Source: Apostichopus japonicus (taxonomy: Eukaryota; Echinodermata; Holothuroidea; Aspidochirotida; Stichopodidae). From it: DNA of 64,000 nt. How positions within the stretch are numbered: position 1 is the stretch's first letter; every line of letters begins with the position of its first letter. Below the pieces are notes generated by a model. The model was not told the origin of the DNA, did no database searches, and was given only the letters and a program-made list of their open reading frames with translations. A program made the position numbers and the translations under genes. Positions 11,621 through 64,000 of this stretch are shown here, piece after piece. Where the stretch lies: contig NC_092566.1 of NCBI RefSeq assembly GCF_037975245.1, positions 6,574,001 through 6,638,000 on the forward strand, given 5' to 3'.

Positions 11621-14021
11621 TTAATACCTCTCAAAGTAAACTCTCAACAGGATCAAAATTTCATACAGTCTTTGAATTTTTAGCTTTTGTTTTCTAATGC
11701 TATCTTCCCTTTTACAACCTGTGCTCATTGTACACATGTGTCGTCTACCGGCCTCTATGCCCAAAGGAACCGCAACGAAAAACAACAAAGGCGGCTCCAG
11801 AATTGTGTCATCAACATTCAATGTTTCTAGTCAGATCATGTGATGTGTAAATAATAAAACTGAAACTGATTGTCAAGGCCGCTGTTTTTCAACAAAAGAA
11901 TTGGAAAAGCTAAAAATTACAATATTTCAAGGATCTAAGTGGTGGGACTGGATCTCCCGTTCATTTTTATGACCATTAGGTTTCATTTTATGCTGTTCTC
12001 CGATGACGTCATCTAAAAATGCATAGACACAAGGAATGCCCATTACTGTATTTTAGTTATAATCTGTGTAAACTCTATCCTATCTTTGTTTGCATTTTAC
12101 AAAATGGAATTAAGAAGGGAAGGGAATGGACCAAAAAAAGAGAAAAAAAATTGAATGAATGAAACATATCATACATATTTTTATAATTTTTTTTGGAAAA
12201 AGTTCCAAAGTTTGGAAAGCAGTTTTCAAAAATCAAAACATATTGTAGTATTAGAGAGAAAAATACAAGCACTACCTTTTTACCCTTTACTTGCTTGTGA
12301 GATTACTATGAAACCCCGGTAAGTTAAGTTATCTTACTGTTGCCTCTAAGTTTATAGTCACTAGACTTAATCAGTTAAACTTATCTTACAACCAAACTAA
12401 AAAACTTACAACTGCCAAAATCTGACTTATTTGACTCACATGTCAACTCCCTTTGCAATGGGCTGTCGGGTTGGGGTTATGAGAGAGTAGTGTAAATGTA
12501 TGAAGGAATCATGTTACAGTATTGTTTAACAAGAATTAACAAAGTCAATGTGCATCAATCATCTTTTCATACCATGATGTACTCTGCATACTTTTTAACT
12601 ACATAGCATTTTCTTTTACATAGAATCATTTTGAACCATTGAACTGTCCACCCGAATAATTTTCACATTTTGGGGAACTCTACAGAGATGTTACAGGCGA
12701 TCGTTCGGTGGGTCGAGGAAGAGGCGAGTCAATATTAAGGCAGGTCTATAATTTAATGAGGTAGCAATATTAAAAGTTTCAAGCTATTTATACACTTATA
12801 TGAAGTTCTTAAAACCATTTACTTGTCAATTAAATCTTTAGTTTTGGAGTACATGTTTGAATCGAACACTGTTACTTTACGGTAACATAACTGTGTACTC
12901 CATTACCAAACAAACAGTGAGGGGGGAAAACAATTAACTGGAAAAATACTCTTAGGAAGATGTTAACAAGATGTCCACTTGTTGAACAAAGGGGAATTCT
13001 TTTTCATGAACAATTCATCGCTACCTGTTAAAGTACTTCTAAAAGAAAACTTCCTACCCAAATAATTTCTTTCTATCATCTTTAAGATGATTAATAATCG
13101 CAGACACATGTGATTTATTTTAAACAGTTTACTTGATTTGTGTATTTAATTTAAAACAACGTTGCCATTTTCCCTCCTTTTCAACATTTTGGCATTCCGG
13201 ACGGTGTTCCCAGAGAGGATGACATTGGCCGACCCTTGCTCCTGACCCATCCCTGTTTCCTCTCATGCAAATGCCTCCCCTCCTTTCCTCTCATTTTTCT
13301 TCATCAAATAATCACTTTCTCGAGCTGCCTAGTATCAAATATTATATCCATAAGCATAATGACTGGAATTGTGCATTTAGCAGGGTGGTTAGACGAAAAC
13401 ATTACCTATTCTTTAAAACACTAACATACATTTCAATGAAAACATTGATCAGGATAAAAAACCGAAAGAGGATAAAAAACCGAATGAAAACAAAAACGGT
13501 CTCGTTTACAAGGTGATAGTAAAGATATTTGTTCTACGGAAAAATAAATTTTGTTTCCACTATCTAAATCTCTTTGTAAACTTTGGAGAAAACTCATTCT
13601 TTAATCATTATATCAGAAACAGTTTTGAAAATATTTGGCGACTTTGATTCAAGTCTATTGTAACATTCCCAAAACTGACATGATATTAATTTGACACAAC
13701 ACTACCAGACTAAACTGGGTCTCAGCAGAATAAATCTTGTACTATTTTATACTATTCCTATACATGACATTTATTGGCAGACCTCACAGCTGGCTTAAAT
13801 GCAAGTTTAATACACTGCCCTATTTTTAATGAACTATAGAATAAAACAAATTGAGACAAAAATCTCAAAGTCTACGATTCAAGTGTTCATTATTTTTATC
13901 ACAGAAACATTTCTCATTGACAGTGAGTTAGGGCAGTGTTTTATTTTCTTGTGTGTATTATTTTGGCTACGCACAACCAATGACCCTGTTTTAGTGAAAA
14001 CAATTTTTTTTGTGGGGGGGG
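11621..14021. other. downstream flank, nothing recognised
   Basis: Only short chance frames were found. The low-complexity A/T-rich stretches include 12080-12250. No splice-bounded exon was found on either strand. Confidence 0.5.
13940..13945 (-). terminator. candidate polyadenylation signal for the PKG transcript
   Basis: On the minus strand this is the first AATAAA downstream of the stop codon, about 1.1 kb away. I saw no AATAAA or ATTAAA on that strand between it and the stop. A 3' end here would put the 146 bp tandem duplication at 14022-14320 inside the 3' UTR. The call rests only on hexamer position. Confidence 0.25.
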
Positions 14022-14320
14022 GGACAAACTTCAGAAATTTGACGAATTCAATAACCAGAACTCCTATCACTTCATTACCTATCTGTTATTTGTATTATGA
14101 TGAAAATAGGTCTTTGTCATTACCAGAATTCAAAATACTAAGTCAAAGAAAAGGAAAAAAAATTGGGTGGACAAACAACAGAAATTTGACAAATTGAATA
14201 ACCAGAACTCCTATCACTTCATTACGTATCTGTTGTTAATATATGATGAAAATAGGTCTTTAGATATAAGTCATATTACAGGAATCCAAAATACTAAAGT
14301 CAAAGAAAAAGGAAATAAAT
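14022..14320 (+). repeat. two-copy tandem duplication, about 146 bp
   Basis: The phrase GGACAAAC...CAGAAATTTGAC through AACTCCTATCACTTCATTAC to AAGTCAAAGAAAA occurs at 14022-14157 and again from about 14168. It lies in the presumed 3' flank or 3' UTR of the kinase gene. Confidence 0.7.
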
Positions 14321-15053
14321 TCTCAATTTTTGCTCTCCAACAAATTACAATCATGTGACAACATCTTAAACAAAACAGACAAATATGTCAAAGCTGGTCC
14401 ACGTTCTTTCGAAAACTGAACAGACATTTCTTCCAAGATTTTACATCGCTCATATCATGATTCCCCCACAAATACAATTCCGTCTGTAAGGAAATCTCCT
14501 TCTGTGTGCGTGTATGTCAAATAAAGGACTTACCAAACAGGAATAAGAAAATGATATAGAAACTAAAATCAAAATGGTGCAAACTAGTTTTAGATAAAAA
14601 GAAGAATCGCTCTTTCAATAAAGCACAACGTGGCAGTCCTACGACTTATACAAAATTTACCTGCAGTACCCCACCCCATTCCCCCCTCCTCCTCGATCCT
14701 TCACACATCCTCTCCACTTCCTTGTAAACATCTTTCTTAAACCCTCACGAGCTTTGCCCACAACCGACCGGAAAACAACAGAACCATGCGTGATAACTGT
14801 GCCAAAAGTAACAACAATGGTAGTCATTTGAACTGAAAAAGGAATTAAAAATGTTCGCCTTTCATTTATAGGCCATCCAAAAAAGTATATTATTTTTTCT
14901 TTCTCTTTTTCTTTTTGTAATTTTTTTAACATGATTGAAAAAACTTTGAATCTTCGTAATGCTAACGAGACAAAGCAAGTTGCATGCCTGCCTCAGGGAA
15001 AATTTACATACTAAACACGGATCCGCTCCGGCTAATGACGGACAACAAAATTC

Positions 15054-61166
<46,113 letters not shown>

Positions 61167-61861
61167 CTGAAGGGTTAAGATAAGAAACGAGAAAAAGATC
61201 ACAGAGCTGTATCTTATTTGGATATTTAATCCCAGATAACACTTCCAATAATACTCTTGTGTCATATAGGTTTCAGCAACTGGATGCGTGCATGTCCTAG
61301 CTATCAACCATCTCCCACTCTGATATTTCATTTCGTTAATTACACACCAGATCCGTCCAATTACATTTATAATGACAAAAGACATCAAGATTTTAGGTCT
61401 CACAGCAATACATGAAATAACCTGGTTATAACCTTTCAAATTAAGTGACAATAATAACTTCAACCCAAATCCATATTTATATATTAAATAAAACTAGGCT
61501 GCTATAGCAGTGTGTTAGGCAGCTTAGATTGAATGATGCTTAATTCTTACTTTGAAAAGAAACAGACCTTTCTCAATAACTTAAATATCATCAGTATTGG
61601 TCACAATTGGTGTGTTGTTTCCTACAAACATTAAAACTTTCTCATCATCCCCAAATGATGAATGCATCCCACAATGAAAGCACGAATTGCTATTTCATGA
61701 CTAACTTCAGAAATTCAATTCTATGCAAATGATGGCCTGTAAAGTGTTGTTAGGTTGTTGTCTAAAATGAAACTGACATGCAATATACCTTTATTGTGGC
61801 ACTGTAATGCAAGAAAATAGCTATGTACATGTTTTGTGCTTAGAACTGTAGATTGCCTGAT
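61167..61861. other. intron upstream of exon A, nothing recognised
   Basis: No minus-strand frame matches the first cyclic-nucleotide-binding domain of PKG. Confidence 0.5.
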
Positions 61862-62709
61862 GGTAACCATGGAAACTCACACCAAAGGTTCAACATTAGT
61901 TGGCACATGTTGCACACTACCGATGATCATTTAAAAGAAGACAGTAATTAAACACAGATAAGGATATAGATGTCAAATCTGTGTTATTTTGAAATTAGTT
62001 AGAGTGAGTTTCTATGGAACCTTTCTGCTTGGTAACCATGGAAACTCACACCAAAGGTTCAACATTAATTGGCACATGTTGCACACTACCAATGATCATT
62101 TAAAAGAAGACAGTAATTAAACACAAATAAGGATAAAGATGTCAAATCTGTGTTATTTTGAAATTAGTTAGAGTGAGTTTCTATGGAACCTTTCTGCTTG
62201 GTAACCATGGAAACTCACACCAAAGGTTCAACATTAATTGGCACATGTTGCACACTACCAATGATCATTTAAAAGAAGACAGTAATTAAACACAGATAAG
62301 GATATAGATGTCAAATCTGTGTTATTTTGAAATTAGTTAGAGTGAGTTTCTATGGAACCTTTCTGCTTGGTAACCATGGAAACTCACACCAAAGGTTCAA
62401 CATTAATTGGCACATGTTGCACACTACCAATGATCATTTTTAAAAGAAGACAGTAATTAAACACAGATAAGGATATAGATGTCAAATCTGTGTTATTTTG
62501 AAATTAGTTAGAGTGAGTTTCTATGGAACCTTTCTGCTTGGTAACCATGGAAACTCACACCAAAGGTTCAACATTAATTGGCACATGTTGCACACTACCA
62601 ATGATCATTTAAAAGAAGACAGTAATTAAACACAGATAAGGATATAGATGTCAAATCTGTCTTATTTTGAAATTAATTAGAGTAAGTTTCTATGGAATCT
62701 TTCTGCTTT
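61862..62709 (+). repeat. 169 bp tandem repeat, five copies
   Basis: Units start at 61862, 62031, 62200, 62369 and 62540. Periods are 169, 169, 169 and 171; one copy carries two extra T. Copies are nearly identical, so the array is young. Each contains GGTAACCATGGAAACTCACA near its start and GTTTCTATGGAACC near its end. Non-coding. Confidence 0.95.
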
Positions 62710-64000
62710 GTAATAGAAGTTTGCATTTGTAAGTTTCTTTTAGATAAAACACTATTTATAAATGTGAATAATGTCCATTTATTGTGTTGCATCAGAAGTG
62801 GACCTCCCTATGAAGATGATGGGGTAGAACATACGGTTATACACAAACTCACACAAATAGGAACTGACTAATGTTTGTGGTTAAGTGAACAAATTCTTCA
62901 ATTTTCAAGGTACAGTAAAATATAAAATCAATTAATTAGTTAATCAATTAGTAATATGATGCAGCAATAAGATTCATCGATCACTAGACTATACAAAAAT
63001 AATGATAGAAAATTTAAAATATTAAAGTTGCAAATAATTAACATATTAACTTCTTATTCATTGAAAATCTCTTAAAATACATTAACATATGAACTGCATG
63101 GTCAAGGTTGCAATGATGTTGTAGTATGTTTATACACACCAGCAGGGCCCCCAAATCACAGCAGCATTGCCTAAACTTACACAGGTCAATCATTTCATTT
63201 TTCCATCCCTTTAATCTCTCAAATTTGACAATATAATAAGCTTGACAAGTATATATGCAGATGGTTTTACGAAATCACTTGAAATTGAGATTGCCTCAAA
63301 CTGCCTTGTTTCTCAGCGAAAAGCTTGGTTCCCTTCTGTCTCACAAATAAATCTCTCGGAATATTTGGATGGACATTGGGGCACAGCAGGCGACTTATTT
63401 TTCTCCGATCGCCTCAATGTCAGGCAGTCGCATTTGGACAGCAAGCTTGATTAACAGTCAACAATTAAGTCTTTAAATCTTTTTTCTTGCTAAAACAGAG
63501 TGGAAGTGTCAGTGTCAACCACAAACTGACAAAATATCGTTAAAGCCGATAAAATCAGATTTATCATTCTGAAATCTGAAAGCAAGGCCTTGAGAACACT
63601 CGAGTGTAACTTAAGTTTACAATTTATTTTTCAGTCGGTCGAGCATTAGACAGACAGTGTCAATACTGCGTTAATATTTTGCCGAAAAATATGTTACTAT
63701 TTGAATAAAGCTATCGACTGAAATGAATTACGGATGATGGCTTTTCCAGTTGAGACGAATGAAACTTTCAGAGTTATAGATATGATTTAAATTTACATAT
63801 AGACATACAAATCGGAAAGAATACCAAAACCGCTTTAATTTGATGTCACTTTCTTAGAGAGTTTATAAATCGACATAGACCGCTTTAAAGTAAGTTTTTT
63901 CACAGCCAAACAGGACTTTTTTCTCTTTACCATCGACAAACATTTGAAGGAGGCGATAATATCTTACGCATGCGACATCAATCAGTTTTTATGATGAAGA
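62710..64000. other. intron continuing upstream, nothing recognised
   Basis: AT-rich sequence. A 70-codon plus-strand frame at 63242-63454 shows no recognised domain. No PKG exon was found. Confidence 0.45.

Noticed and set aside
61167-64000. Search for the first cyclic-nucleotide-binding domain of PKG
   Set aside because: No minus-strand segment gives the expected FGE-type cassette or zipper; these exons must lie outside the window.

Overview
The window is eukaryotic nuclear DNA, AT-rich and intron-dominated, with dense dispersed repeats, minisatellites and microsatellites. There are no operons, CRISPR arrays or prokaryotic signals. One real gene is visible. It is the 3' two thirds of a cGMP-dependent protein kinase (PKG, PRKG1/foraging class), encoded on the minus strand in 12 exons between 61166 and 15054. 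The exons join in frame across GT-AG introns to 465 residues plus a stop codon. They give the second cyclic-nucleotide-binding domain, the linker, the whole AGC kinase domain and the C-terminal tail. The leucine zipper, autoinhibitory segment and first cyclic-nucleotide-binding domain are not seen and should lie beyond position 64000. The repeats (TAGGCC-rich tracts, TGACCT-rich elements, CR1/L2-like LINE tails, TTAA-flanked MITEs, a tRNA-Leu-type primer binding site) suggest a marine invertebrate deuterostome, probably an echinoderm. That placement is inference.

Layout: 1-15053 is downstream flank with no convincing gene. It holds duplicated blocks, a Penelope-like tail, a TAGGCC-rich tract, one copy of MITE family A, a LINE 3' end at 10026-10450, a MITE-like element at 9461-9782 and a cluster of TGAGTCA motifs at 11061-11509. 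From 15054 to 30856 lie the kinase exons (L to E) with introns of 0.7-4 kb. These introns contain a SINE-like repeat, a second LINE remnant and a 2.6 kb element (23038-25683) packed with direct repeats of the nuclear-receptor half-site AGGTCA. From 30857 to 55562 runs one 24.7 kb intron with at least four minisatellites, an LTR remnant, a 629 bp TTAA-flanked MITE and a 15-copy 45 bp repeat that keeps a 359-codon ORF open. From 55563 to 61166 lie the four exons of the linker start and second cGMP site. From 61167 to 64000 is the next intron, with a young five-copy 169 bp tandem repeat.

No new multi-gene system is present. The observations most worth checking are a 17 bp tandem duplication of the exon J splice donor that would create an immediate stop if the second donor is used, the DR4/DR5/DR1 arrays inside a dispersed repeat family, the X-box-like motif in each copy of the 169 bp satellite, three 18 bp-spaced palindromes near exon G, and the AP-1-like cluster downstream of the gene.
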